35,993 nucleotides of DNA from Rhizobacter sp. (GTDB lineage Bacteria; Pseudomonadota; Gammaproteobacteria; Burkholderiales; Burkholderiaceae_C): assembly GCA_023954175.1 (NCBI GenBank), contig JAMLIM010000037.1:1-35993 (forward strand). Direction: 5' to 3'. Positions 1 through 7,021 of the stretch are shown here, one piece after another; positions within the stretch are counted from its first letter, which is position 1, and every line of letters begins with the position of its first letter. Under the pieces are notes generated by a model. It was not told the origin of the DNA. It did not search any database and was given only the letters and a program-made list of their open reading frames with translations. A program made the position numbers and the translations under genes.

Positions 1-876
1 TTCCAACGGGATCAGGCGATCCTTGCCGTGCCATTCGACCTCGACACGCGTCCAGCGGCTCGTCGGATCGCCGAGCTGTTTGCCCTTCTCGTAGACGCGA
101 CAGCATTTGCCGCTCGTGCGGCTACCGATGTCGAGCGTGCGGCCGCCCGTCGAGGCTTCACCGCTGAGCCAGTCCCCTCTGGTTCCGTGCTTGGGCTTGC
201 GGCCTCCGGCGTTGAAGCCCTTGCTCTCGTACTGCTGGACGGCCCACGCAATGTTGACGGCCTCGCCGCTGAAGTCGTCGTGCGCCAGGTCGACGCGCTT
301 GAATGCGACTCGATGCGAGCGCATCCAGTCGGCCACTGCCGGCCAGTCCTGGACCAGCGAGCAGCCTTTGCCGAGAATGCTGAACAGCACTCTGTCGCGC
401 TGGCTCTTGCCGCCCCAGGCGATGAGTCCCGCCCCGTTGCCGAACTGGATCGATTGCTTGAAACCGAAGCGGCCCTTGCCCGCCTTTAAGTCGTCGATTG
501 GCAAGTAGGCTTGCATCTCTCGCACGAGCCATCGCATCGCTTCGGCATTAGGTGGAACGACAGTGAAGGCCAACGCGTCAACGTGTGCCGTGTGCGGCAT
601 GGCTGCGGCGTCGGGCGTCAGGTGCCGAACGACTTTGACGTGACGCGGTCCAGCGGCGAAGACCTCGAACGGTTCGCCCGTGTCCTCGTCGATACCTTTC
701 GGTGTATGGCACGGTCGTTCCGTGCGCTGCGCTTCTCCCTTTCCCCCCGTAGTTACTAGACGGGGGGCACCTTCGGTGGCGCCCCCGCCGTCGCGGTGCG
801 GCGGCTCCGCCGCCCGCCCCGCGCCCGCGTGCGCGCCTTCGTCGAACTTGCTCGATTTGTTGCCTCGTGAGGCCAT
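1..876 (-). CDS. Replication initiation protein, Rep_trans family (3' end outside window)
   Basis: The first 292 residues of a replication initiation factor are visible; the rest lies left of the window. Proteins of this family (phage/plasmid Rep, RstA/pII-like) nick one strand at an origin to start rolling-circle replication. The frame is open from an ATG at 876, preceded by AAGGAG at a 7-base distance. Residues 1-100 are Gly/Ala/Pro/charged-rich and probably disordered. The conserved core follows: a KRVDLAHDD stretch (residues 193-201) fits the family's R-x-D-x-A-x-D-D motif, and GSRTSGKCCRVYEKGKQ (251-267) fits the G-S-R-x-S-...-R-x-Y-x-K-G block that carries the likely active tyrosine (Y262). 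The family call comes from motif recognition, not a search. The gene suggests an integrated filamentous phage or small plasmid-like element extending leftwards. Its codon use looks less GC-biased than the glycogen or lpt genes. Confidence 0.82.
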   Translation of the reverse strand, partial: MASRGNKSSKFDEGAHAGAGRAAEPPHRDGGGATEGAPRLVTTGGKGEAQRTERPCHTPKGIDEDTGEPFEVFAAGPRHVKVVRHLTPDAAAMPHTAHVDALAFTVVPPNAEAMRWLVREMQAYLPIDDLKAGKGRFGFKQSIQFGNGAGLIAWGGKSQRDRVLFSILGKGCSLVQDWPAVADWMRSHRVAFKRVDLAHDDFSGEAVNIAWAVQQYESKGFNAGGRKPKHGTRGDWLSGEASTGGRTLDIGSRTSGKCCRVYEKGKQLGDPTSRWTRVEVEWHGKDRLIPLE

Positions 877-938
877 GAGAACTCCTTCGCGTTGCGACGA
901 ACGGAAGGAGGGGACGAGTGGCCACACGCACCTACCGT

Positions 939-956
939 CCGTCAAGTTGATGACGG
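939..956. promoter_or_regulatory. Palindrome upstream of rep (possible operator)
   Basis: CCGTCA-AGTTGA-TGACGG is a perfect 6-base inverted repeat with a 6-base spacer, 63 bases upstream of the rep start codon. On the minus strand it includes a TTGACG hexamer that could act as a -35 box. The position fits an operator or control stem for rep. The function is inferred. Confidence 0.35.
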
Positions 957-1140
957 TCGTTGAAGTGCGAATGGCATCTATCCGGGGCGCTTATTAGGGG
1001 GTGGCGCTAAGGGCCATTTGGGAAGCTAACCGCGCGGTAGGCAGACGTGGGCTCGCAGGGCACGCCTCGGGGGCGATCCTAGCAAAGTGGGTAGTGGGGA
1101 AGGTAGCTAGCAGCTCGGACTGTTGTGCGAGCGTCGAACA

Positions 1141-1219
1141 CGGGTTGCCCACCGGGTGCTTCGCAGTTGTGGACAACCCGCGCCCATGCGTTGGAGGCGC
1201 TGCCCGGGTTGCCCACAAC
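1141..1219. repeat. Three copies of a CGGGTTGYCCAC motif, two direct and one inverted
   Basis: Copies lie at 1141-1152 (plus), 1166-1180 (minus) and 1205-1219 (plus). The last two match over 15 bases with one mismatch and would form a stem with a 24-base loop. The middle copy contains TTGTCCACA on the minus strand, which equals the DnaA-box form used by some high-GC bacteria, and a perfect GTTGT-GG-ACAAC palindrome. The third contains a GGTTG-CCCA-CAACC hairpin directly after the reconstructed stop codon of the interrupted gene. It could be an iteron or origin set for the rep element, attachment-site remnants, or a transcription terminator lacking a T-run. The repeats are seen; the roles are inferred. 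Confidence 0.5.
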
Positions 1220-1237
1220 CTAGCCCGGTGGACATAC

Positions 1238-1249
1238 ATGGACGCCCCC
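1238..1249 (+). repeat. Subterminal inverted repeat, right end of the IS
   Basis: ATGGACGCCCCC, a perfect inverted match to 2614-2625. It lies 3 bases inside the inferred right tip (transposase sense). Confidence 0.85.
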
Positions 1250-1507
1250 AGTTTGCAAGGCTCTCTTTCGCTGCTGGCGAGCAGGAGAAGGTTGCAGACA
1301 TACATCCGGCCTTCAGACGCGCGAAGCGCTTCGGCCCTGATGGAATGCGCTGGCTGGCTCCTCTACAACTCTGCGAGCTCGAAGCTCACTGTCCACGTCA
1401 GGTTCGACCAGCCCCGGTTTTACCTGTCTTGCCATCAACGATCGATTGCCAAAGCAACCTGTGCAGGGACTCAACTCCTCAAGGTGGTATTCAGAACCGT
1501 GGTTGAT
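1250..1507 (-). ncRNA. Predicted bridge RNA (seekRNA) locus of the IS
   Basis: IS1111-group elements are known to encode a guide RNA in the non-coding stretch downstream of the transposase, and this interval is that stretch. It can form local hairpins: CGAAGCGCTTCG (1322-1333), GAGCT-CGA-AGCTC (1375-1387) and CTGCT-GGCG-AGCAG (1271-1284). Read in transposase sense it contains four short segments. GTGGACA (1396 to 1390) is complementary to the right flank. CATTCCAT (1347 to 1340) is complementary to the left end of the IS. CAGGGC (1339 to 1334) is identical to the left flank. ATGTATGTC (1305 to 1297) is identical to the right end plus flank. Left guides in the same sense and right guides complementary is the rule for bridge RNAs. 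The transcript's exact ends are unknown. The segment order differs from that of IS621. Confidence 0.6.
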
Positions 1508-2542
1508 CTACTCCGCCGTCGCCGTCGCGTGCTCCGGATCGAAGGCCTTGCCCGACGTGAGCAGTGCCCACGCCAGCCTCGCGTTCTTGTTGGCCATCGC
1601 GACGGCGGCAACGTTGTGGTGCCGCCGACTGACCAGCTTGCCAAGCCATGTTGTTGCACGATCGGCGCGGGTCCTGGCCAACTGGACCATCGCTCGGCCC
1701 CCGTGGATCAGCAAGGTTCGCAGGTAGACATTGCCGCGCTTGCTGATACCCAGCAGTTGCGTCTTTCCGCCGCTGGAATTCTGATGTGGCACCAAGCCGA
1801 TCCAGGCTGCGAATTGCCGCGCGTTCTTGAAGTTCCTCGGATCGCCGGCGCTGGCCACCAGCGCGCTGGCGGTGATGGGTCCGATGCCCGGGATAGTCTC
1901 CAGCCGCTTGCTGACGTCGCTGCTGCGGTGCCACTGCTCGATCTCGCGCTCAAGTTCGCCAACGTGACGATCGAGTTCCTTGAGGTGATCGAGCAGGCGT
2001 TGGATCAGCAGTCTGAATCGACCCGGCAGTTCATTGCTGGCATCCTCGATCAAGTCGGGCACACGCGCGTAGACGTGGCGGATGCCCTGCGGAACGACGA
2101 GGCCGAACTCCATCAGCAAGCCGCGGATCTGGTTGGCCTGTGCGCTGCGCGCGTGTACAAAGCTCTCGCGCGCCGTGTGCAGCGAAAGCACCGATTGCTG
2201 CTCCGGCTTCTTCACCGGCACAAAGCGCATGTTCGGCCGTGTCACGGCCTCACAGATCGCCTCGGCATCGAGCGAGTCATTCTTGTTGGTCTTGACGTAG
2301 GGCTTGACGAACTGCGGCGCCATCATCTTGACCCTGTGACCCAGCGTCGTGAGCTTGTTGGCCCAGAAGTGGGCGCCGCCACATGCCTCGACGCCGATCA
2401 AGCAAGGCTGCAACTTGGCAAAGAACGCGGCAACCTGGTTGCGCTTGAGCTGTTTGCGCAGAACCGTGGCGCCGCGCTGGTCGACGCCGTGCACCTGGAA
2501 CACGTTCTTGGCCAGATCCAAGCCGATGGTCGTGATGGTCAT
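1508..2542 (-). CDS. IS110-family transposase (DEDD recombinase)
   Basis: A 344-residue recombinase that moves the IS through a circular intermediate, guided by the element's own RNA. The N-terminal RuvC-like DEDD domain shows D9 (IGLDLAKN), E52 (GVEACGG), D89 and D92 (KNDSLDAEA). A helical middle (about 120-210) leads to the C-terminal Transposase_20 domain, with the helix-hairpin-helix-like stretch TIPGIGPITASALVA (217-231) and the catalytic-serine region NSSGGK (256-261), followed by ISKRGN (267-272). Length and motifs are complete, so the element is probably active. The start at 2542 has GGAGG 6 bases upstream. It points away from the exported-protein gene and towards rep. Confidence 0.95.
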   Translation of the reverse strand: MTITTIGLDLAKNVFQVHGVDQRGATVLRKQLKRNQVAAFFAKLQPCLIGVEACGGAHFWANKLTTLGHRVKMMAPQFVKPYVKTNKNDSLDAEAICEAVTRPNMRFVPVKKPEQQSVLSLHTARESFVHARSAQANQIRGLLMEFGLVVPQGIRHVYARVPDLIEDASNELPGRFRLLIQRLLDHLKELDRHVGELEREIEQWHRSSDVSKRLETIPGIGPITASALVASAGDPRNFKNARQFAAWIGLVPHQNSSGGKTQLLGISKRGNVYLRTLLIHGGRAMVQLARTRADRATTWLGKLVSRRHHNVAAVAMANKNARLAWALLTSGKAFDPEHATATAE

Positions 2543-2613
2543 GAGCTGCCTCCGTCGAGCATGCGGGCAATATCGCCCGCTCGCACTGTGCCAACGGGCG
2601 GACGGCGAAGAAA

Positions 2614-2625
2614 GGGGGCGTCCAT
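2614..2625 (-). repeat. Subterminal inverted repeat, left end of the IS
   Basis: GGGGGCGTCCAT on the plus strand, the perfect inverted partner of 1238-1249. It lies 7 bases inside the inferred left tip at 2632. Confidence 0.85.
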
Positions 2626-2629
2626 TCCA

Positions 2630-2959
2630 TTAGCCCTGGGTCAGCGCACCGAAGCTCGATCGCCCCCAGCCTTCACCGGGCAGCAAGGCGATGGCCTGCT
2701 GGCCGTCGGCCGCCTGCGCCCGCAACTGCGGCTGGTAGGGCCGCTGGCAGCCGCCGGGAGTCATGCTCCAGGCGACCTGAGCTTCGTACTTGAAGCCGAC
2801 CGGCAGCATCAGCGTGACGGCGCGCATCGGGCGCTCGAAGCCCTGGCGGTCGACGATCTCGGCCACTTGCACGCGCAGGGGTGCGGCGCCGGGCGCGGGC
2901 CACGAGGGCAGGGCGGCGAGGGTCAGTGCGGCTGCGACCGCGATGGGGGTGAACTGCAT
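2630..2959 (-). CDS. Small exported protein, last four codons displaced by the IS
   Basis: A 109-residue protein of unknown function. It starts at an ATG with GGAG about 9 bases upstream (in CCGGAGAAACGCA). Residues 1-25 look like a Sec signal peptide (hydrophobic AVAAALTLAAL, then an Ala-rich cleavage region). The mature part begins with VQVAEIVDRQGFERPM and contains one cysteine, C71. The present TAA stop is made of IS left-tip bases. With the IS removed the frame reads on as Cys-Pro-Pro-Gly-stop, giving 113 residues and a second cysteine (C110) that could pair with C71 after export. The insertion therefore removes a possible disulfide. The gene follows the BTAD regulator at 86 bases on the same strand. 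No family is assigned. Confidence 0.7.
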   Translation of the reverse strand: MQFTPIAVAAALTLAALPSWPAPGAAPLRVQVAEIVDRQGFERPMRAVTLMLPVGFKYEAQVAWSMTPGGCQRPYQPQLRAQAADGQQAIALLPGEGWGRSSFGALTQG

Positions 2960-3045
2960 TGCGTTTCTCCGGTGGAACTCGACCGGGCGATGATCAGGCC
3001 CGATCGTTCCGGGATCGTCTGCAGGCCCGGCCGCGGGCGCTGCGG

Positions 3046-5916
3046 TCAGGCGCTCGACGCCGCCAGCACCCGGCGCACGGCGTCGGCCAGCGGCCGCTCG
3101 CTGCCGCGCTGCCAGGCTGCCGCCGCCGCGTCGGGGCCGAGCAGCGCACGCACGAAGCGGCGCACGCGCTTCAGGTCGTGCTGGTCGCCCGTGTCGGGCA
3201 CGCCGAAGCGGGCCCGCCACAGCGCCTCGGCCGTGCCCATCGTCTCGGCCGCGAGTTCGCCCTGGCCCAACCGTGCAAGCGCTGGCGTCAGGTTCCAGAG
3301 CGCATAGGCGAGGGCCATCGTCTCCATGCCGTCCCAGGCCAGGCGCACGCTGTCGCGCAGGTCGGCCGCCGACTCGGCCCAGCGGCGCAGGCCCTGCAGC
3401 GCCGTGCCGCGCGCCTCGAGCGCACCGGAGGCCAGGTCCCAGTCGTGCAGCGCCCGGCCTTCCTGCGCGAGCGCCGCGAACTCGTCGAGCACCTCGGCGA
3501 AGTCGCCGGCCTTCATCCGGTTGGTGGCGAGGTTGAAGCGCCCGGCGTTGATCAGATGCCGGTTGCCGCAGCGCGACCAGAGCGCCAGCGCCTGCGCCGC
3601 CAGCGCGGTGGCGCGCACCGGATCGCGATCGACCATCGTGCTCAGGTGCGCCTCCAGGCTCAGCAGCGAGGCTTCGCTGTTCGGTCGGTTTGCGGCGCGC
3701 GCAATCGGCAGCGCCTGCGCAACGAGTGCACGCGCGCGCACGGCGTCGCGGTCGAGCCGCCAGCACAGGCGGGCCGCGCGGCCGAGCACCATCACCTGCA
3801 CCGCCGGCTCCGGCGCCGGGCAGGCCGCCAGCCGCTGCAGCGCACGCTCGCGGTGGTGCCGCGCATCGTCTGGTCGGCCCGCTTCCTGGTGGCGCGTCGC
3901 GGCCAGCGCGTGGCACCCCGCGGCCAAGGTTTCATCCAGCCCGGCGGTGCCGAGCAAGGCGTCGAGCGCCGCCAGCACGCCGCCGGGCAGCGCGATCTCG
4001 CCCCAGGACGACTGCAGCAACAGCACGAGGCGCGCCGCGTCGTCGGCGCGTCCATCAGGCCCGGCGTGCGTGAGCACCAGGGTCAGCGTCGGCAGCGCCT
4101 CGCGCACGGCGGGCAACGGAGGCGTCTCTGGCAGCGCCCGCGCCCAGCCGATCAGTGCGTCCAGCAGGTGCCCGCGCAGCGCCTGGCGGGAGGCGACGTC
4201 GGTCTGCGCGAGTGCGAACTCACGCACCGGTTCGTAAGGCGTGAAGCGCGCCTCGCCATCGGCGCCGGTCTCGACCCGCAGGACCGACTGCGCGACGAGG
4301 GCGTTCAGCACCGACTGCGCCTGCGCCGGCGGCAGATCCCCGGGCCCGGCGAGCGCCGCGGCGAGCCGCGCGTTCGCGCCGGTCGGCAGCAGGCTCAGGC
4401 CCACCAGCATCTCCCGCTGAGTGGCGTCCAGCAACTGCCAGCTGGCGTCGATCACGGCATGCATCGACGCATGCCGCGGATCGACCCCGCCGCGTTGGCC
4501 GCGCCGCGCCAGCAGCTCGAGCGCACTGCCGTCGGCGGCCGCGCGCGCCTGCTGCAGCAGGGTCAGCAGGGCATCGGGCGCGAGCGTTCGCATCTGCGTC
4601 GCGGCCAGTTCGAGCGCCAGCGGCAGGCCGCCGAGCCAGCGCACCAGGCCCACGAGCGCGGCGCGCCGCGTGGCGCTGACGTGGAAGTCGGCATGGCGTG
4701 CGCGCACGCGGTCGACGAGCAGCACCACCGCCGGGTTCATTGCCACCTCGGCCAGCGCAGCCTCTGGCTTGGGCAGCGGCAGCGCATCGAGCATGAAGCT
4801 GTGCTCGCCGTCGATCTCCAGCGCGCGGCGCGACGTGACCAGCCAATGCGCCGCCGGCAGCGATTCGGCGAGCGCGGCCAGGGCGGCGGCGGCGCTGTCG
4901 TCGAGCTGCTCGGCGTTGTCCAGCACCAGCAGTATCCGGCGCCCGGCCAGCGCCTGCTCGATCTGCTCCGGCGGCGGGCCACCCCCGCCCAGGCGCAGCG
5001 CCTGCAGCAGCCGGTCGTGCAGCGCCGTGCTGTCGACGGCGTCGACGAGCGACACGAAGACGGCGCCGTCGAAGCGCAGCGGCCGGGCGTCGACCGGCGT
5101 CACCGCCAGATGCGCCACCTCCACCGCCAGGCGCGTCTTGCCGCTGCCGCCTTGCCCGAGCACGGTGACCAGGCGATGCGCGCTGACCAGGGCCAGCAGC
5201 CGCACGCCCGATTGGTCGGCCCCGATCAGGCGCGTCAGGTAGTGCGGCAGCCGCGGCGCGAACACCGTGTCGGCCCCGGGCCGCACGGAGACCGTGGGCG
5301 ATGCCGCCGCGGGGGACGCCAGCGCGGGCGGCGCTTGCGTGGACGACGCAGCCGCCGGCTTCGGCCCGGCCACCGCACCCGATACCGCCAGCCGGTCGTG
5401 CAAGGCCTCCAGCCGCAGGCGCTCATCGGCGATCCATTCGTCGTAGAAGCCGGGCAGCAGATCGCCCCGCCACAGGGTGCGTGCAAGGTCGGCGTGCCCC
5501 TGGCGCAGCGCCGTTTCGAAGGCGACCGCGTCGCACCACAGTGCGCCCGGCACGGCGCGCACCACGCGGCGGTCGGCCAGCAACACGGGTGGCGCACCGG
5601 GCGGCTCGAGCACCGCGCGCAACAGCGACAAGGTCTGGCGCAAGCGGCTGCGCGCGGTCGCGCCATCCGCCTGCGGCCACAGCAGCGCGGCCAGCTCCTC
5701 GCGCGCGTGGTCGCGCTGCGGCGCCAGCGCGATGCGCGCCAGCAGCGCCATCGCGGCGCGGCTGCGCAGCCGGGTCAGACGATGGCAGCCGTCGTCGAGC
5801 TCGAAGCCGCCGAGCAGCCGCAACTGCCAGCGTGCGGTGTCGGTCTTGACGCCGCCACCGGCATCGACCGCGGCGGCGGTGAGGCGAGGGGCGGCGGGGG
5901 GCAGCAGGGTTTCCAT
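3046..5916 (-). CDS. BTAD/SARP-type transcriptional regulator with NTPase and TPR-like domains
   Basis: A 956-residue AfsR-like signal-transduction ATPase of the STAND type. Residues 30-100 resemble the winged-helix DNA-binding domain of SARP regulators (LRLLGGFELDDG at the start, RSRLRQTLSLLR at the end). Residues 110-178 look like a bacterial transcriptional activator domain (DLLPGFYDEWIADER). An Ala/Pro linker (180-222) follows. The NB-ARC ATPase has Walker A GQGGSGKT (254-261) and a Walker B-like ILLVLDN (328-334). The C-terminal 350 residues are Ala/Leu-rich helices resembling TPRs. Such proteins activate nearby promoters when the ATPase senses a signal. The exported-protein gene directly downstream is a candidate partner. 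The target genes are not known. The start has no strong ribosome site. Confidence 0.85.
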   Translation of the reverse strand: METLLPPAAPRLTAAAVDAGGGVKTDTARWQLRLLGGFELDDGCHRLTRLRSRAAMALLARIALAPQRDHAREELAALLWPQADGATARSRLRQTLSLLRAVLEPPGAPPVLLADRRVVRAVPGALWCDAVAFETALRQGHADLARTLWRGDLLPGFYDEWIADERLRLEALHDRLAVSGAVAGPKPAAASSTQAPPALASPAAASPTVSVRPGADTVFAPRLPHYLTRLIGADQSGVRLLALVSAHRLVTVLGQGGSGKTRLAVEVAHLAVTPVDARPLRFDGAVFVSLVDAVDSTALHDRLLQALRLGGGGPPPEQIEQALAGRRILLVLDNAEQLDDSAAAALAALAESLPAAHWLVTSRRALEIDGEHSFMLDALPLPKPEAALAEVAMNPAVVLLVDRVRARHADFHVSATRRAALVGLVRWLGGLPLALELAATQMRTLAPDALLTLLQQARAAADGSALELLARRGQRGGVDPRHASMHAVIDASWQLLDATQREMLVGLSLLPTGANARLAAALAGPGDLPPAQAQSVLNALVAQSVLRVETGADGEARFTPYEPVREFALAQTDVASRQALRGHLLDALIGWARALPETPPLPAVREALPTLTLVLTHAGPDGRADDAARLVLLLQSSWGEIALPGGVLAALDALLGTAGLDETLAAGCHALAATRHQEAGRPDDARHHRERALQRLAACPAPEPAVQVMVLGRAARLCWRLDRDAVRARALVAQALPIARAANRPNSEASLLSLEAHLSTMVDRDPVRATALAAQALALWSRCGNRHLINAGRFNLATNRMKAGDFAEVLDEFAALAQEGRALHDWDLASGALEARGTALQGLRRWAESAADLRDSVRLAWDGMETMALAYALWNLTPALARLGQGELAAETMGTAEALWRARFGVPDTGDQHDLKRVRRFVRALLGPDAAAAAWQRGSERPLADAVRRVLAASSA

Positions 5917-6316
5917 GCGCAGACCAGGCCCAGTCTAGCCCGCGCCATGGCCGGACCCGCCCGGCGCGCCCACCCGATCAGGGGTATCGGCATCAGCGGC
6001 GCGTGATGGAATCCACGGCCACACCCCCGGGCAGGAAGCGCTACCCGCCGAGTGCGAGCTGCGCGGTGCGCAGCTTGGGTCGGCGCATGCGCCTGGCCTG
6101 TCAACTCAGACTGGCTTTCGGGTTCGCTTCTTGTTCTGCGAAGTGGGTTGGCCGTCGTTGCGCACGCGCGCGACGGGTGCGCCTGAATCGGGCCTCCTGC
6201 GGCGGCGGAACAGGTGCCGTTCTCGGCTAGGATGGAAGCGAACGAATGCCCGGTCGGCGCTTCGCACCGTGCCGTTGGCTTGCGCAACACCACTCCACTG
6301 CAGCGGAAGGTCTGTC
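5917..6316. other. 400-base divergent intergenic region
   Basis: This lies between the start of the BTAD regulator (minus) and the DUF4124-like gene (plus) and should hold promoters for both. Small open frames here have no ribosome sites or recognisable products. A GGCTAGGATGG stretch near 6226-6236 could contain a -10 box for the plus-strand gene. No clear operator palindrome was seen. Confidence 0.4.
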
Positions 6317-6862
6317 ATGCACTCACGTTGGATCGTCGCACTCGGCTCGCTGGCTTTCGCGCTCACTGTCGGCGCGCAGACCGTCTACAAGAAGGAGGGC
6401 AAGGACGGGCCGGTGTTCTCCGACGTGCCATCGCCGGGCGCGTCGGCCGTCGAACTGCCGCCCGCCAACGTGATCCAGATGCCGGTCCCGGCGGCGACGC
6501 CGGCGCCGGCGGCCCCGCCGCCCGTGCCGTACCGCAATCTCGTGATCGTTGCGCCCGAGGCGCAGGGGACGATCCACTCCAATACCGGCGCCTTCGACAT
6601 CCGTGCGCAGTTGTCGCCCGCGCTGCGCGGGAGCGACCGCATCCTCGTCAGTCTCGATGGCAACCTGCTCAAGTCGCGCTTTCGCAGCCCCAACGTGCAC
6701 ATCACCGAGGCGGACTGGAACGCGGCGGCGAACAGCAACGACGCCCAGCACTCGGTGCAGCTGACGGTCGTCGACGCCAAGGGGGAGCCACTCATCGCAT
6801 CGGCGCCGGTGAGCTTCTACGTGCAACGCGCAACGGTCGCCAAGCAGCGCCGCGCGCGCTGA
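6317..6862 (+). CDS. DUF4124-like exported protein
   Basis: A 181-residue probable periplasmic protein. Residues 1-20 form a signal peptide (WIVALGSLAFALTVGA, cleavage before Gln). The next stretch, TVYKKEGKDGPVFSDVPSPGA, resembles the DUF4124 motif, a short domain at the N-terminus of many proteobacterial envelope proteins. A Pro/Ala linker (50-72) leads to a C-terminal domain (75-170) with the beta-rich look of an Ig-like or CARDB-type fold (LRGSDRILVSLDGNLL, HSVQLTVVDAKGEPL). The ATG at 6317 is chosen over upstream starts because it begins the signal peptide and has GGAAGG 8 bases ahead. The exact role is unknown. Confidence 0.75.
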   Translation: MHSRWIVALGSLAFALTVGAQTVYKKEGKDGPVFSDVPSPGASAVELPPANVIQMPVPAATPAPAAPPPVPYRNLVIVAPEAQGTIHSNTGAFDIRAQLSPALRGSDRILVSLDGNLLKSRFRSPNVHITEADWNAAANSNDAQHSVQLTVVDAKGEPLIASAPVSFYVQRATVAKQRRAR

Positions 6863-7021
6863 GGGCGGCCGCGCCAGGCCCGGCGCCCGCATGCCGCGGC
6901 GCGCAACTGCAGAGACCCAGTCCATGACGACAGCCTTCGATCAGACCCAGCTTCCGGCGGCGGGTGACGCGCCGCAATGCCCCGGCGCTTCGCATCTGCG
7001 GACGCCGGCGACAGGTGCACC

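Larger units (their letters stand above)
877..1234. other. Non-coding region between rep and the insertion sequence
   Basis: No convincing gene is seen in these 358 bases. They hold a palindrome at 939-956 close to the rep start, short T/A-richer stretches, and at 1141-1219 three related copies of a CGGGTTGYCCAC motif. The last bases (1220-1234) read on the minus strand as TGT CCA CCG GGC TAG. These are the displaced final codons and stop of the exported-protein gene at 2630-2959, so ordinary chromosome reaches at least to 1220. The border between chromosome and rep element must therefore lie between about 877 and 1220. No tRNA and no dif-like XerCD site was recognised. Confidence 0.6.
1235..2632 (-). 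mobile_element. Insertion sequence, IS110 family, IS1111 group
   Basis: A complete element of about 1,398 bases with one transposase gene on the minus strand. It carries 12-base subterminal inverted repeats ATGGACGCCCCC at 1238-1249 and, reversed, at 2614-2625. Members of the IS1111 group have such repeats set in about 7 bases from the left end and 3 from the right end, which puts the tips at 2632 and 1235. Deleting exactly 1235-2632 joins two halves of a reading frame and restores a stop codon, which supports these ends independently. There is no target duplication, as usual for the family. In transposase orientation the left end has 90 non-coding bases and the right end 273, the long right end being typical of IS1111 elements. 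Confidence 0.88.

Noticed and set aside
158-532. Minus-strand 124-codon frame inside rep
   Set aside because: Out of frame with the Rep_trans motifs; Arg/Gln-rich shadow.
877-1237. dif-type XerCD site or tRNA as integration point of the rep element
   Set aside because: No sequence resembling a dif core or a tRNA cloverleaf could be found by eye in this interval.
1001-3307. Long plus-strand frame across the IS
   Set aside because: It lies opposite the complete transposase and spans both IS ends and the exported-protein gene; low-complexity composition and no motif.
2959-6006. Plus-strand open frame of about 1,015 codons opposite the BTAD regulator
   Set aside because: It is an Arg/Gln/Ala-rich antisense frame produced by GC-biased third positions; no domain is recognisable and the minus-strand frame has clear motifs.
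6003-6230. Small plus-strand frame in the 400-base gap before the DUF4124-like gene
   Set aside because: No ribosome site, Arg-rich composition and no recognisable product.
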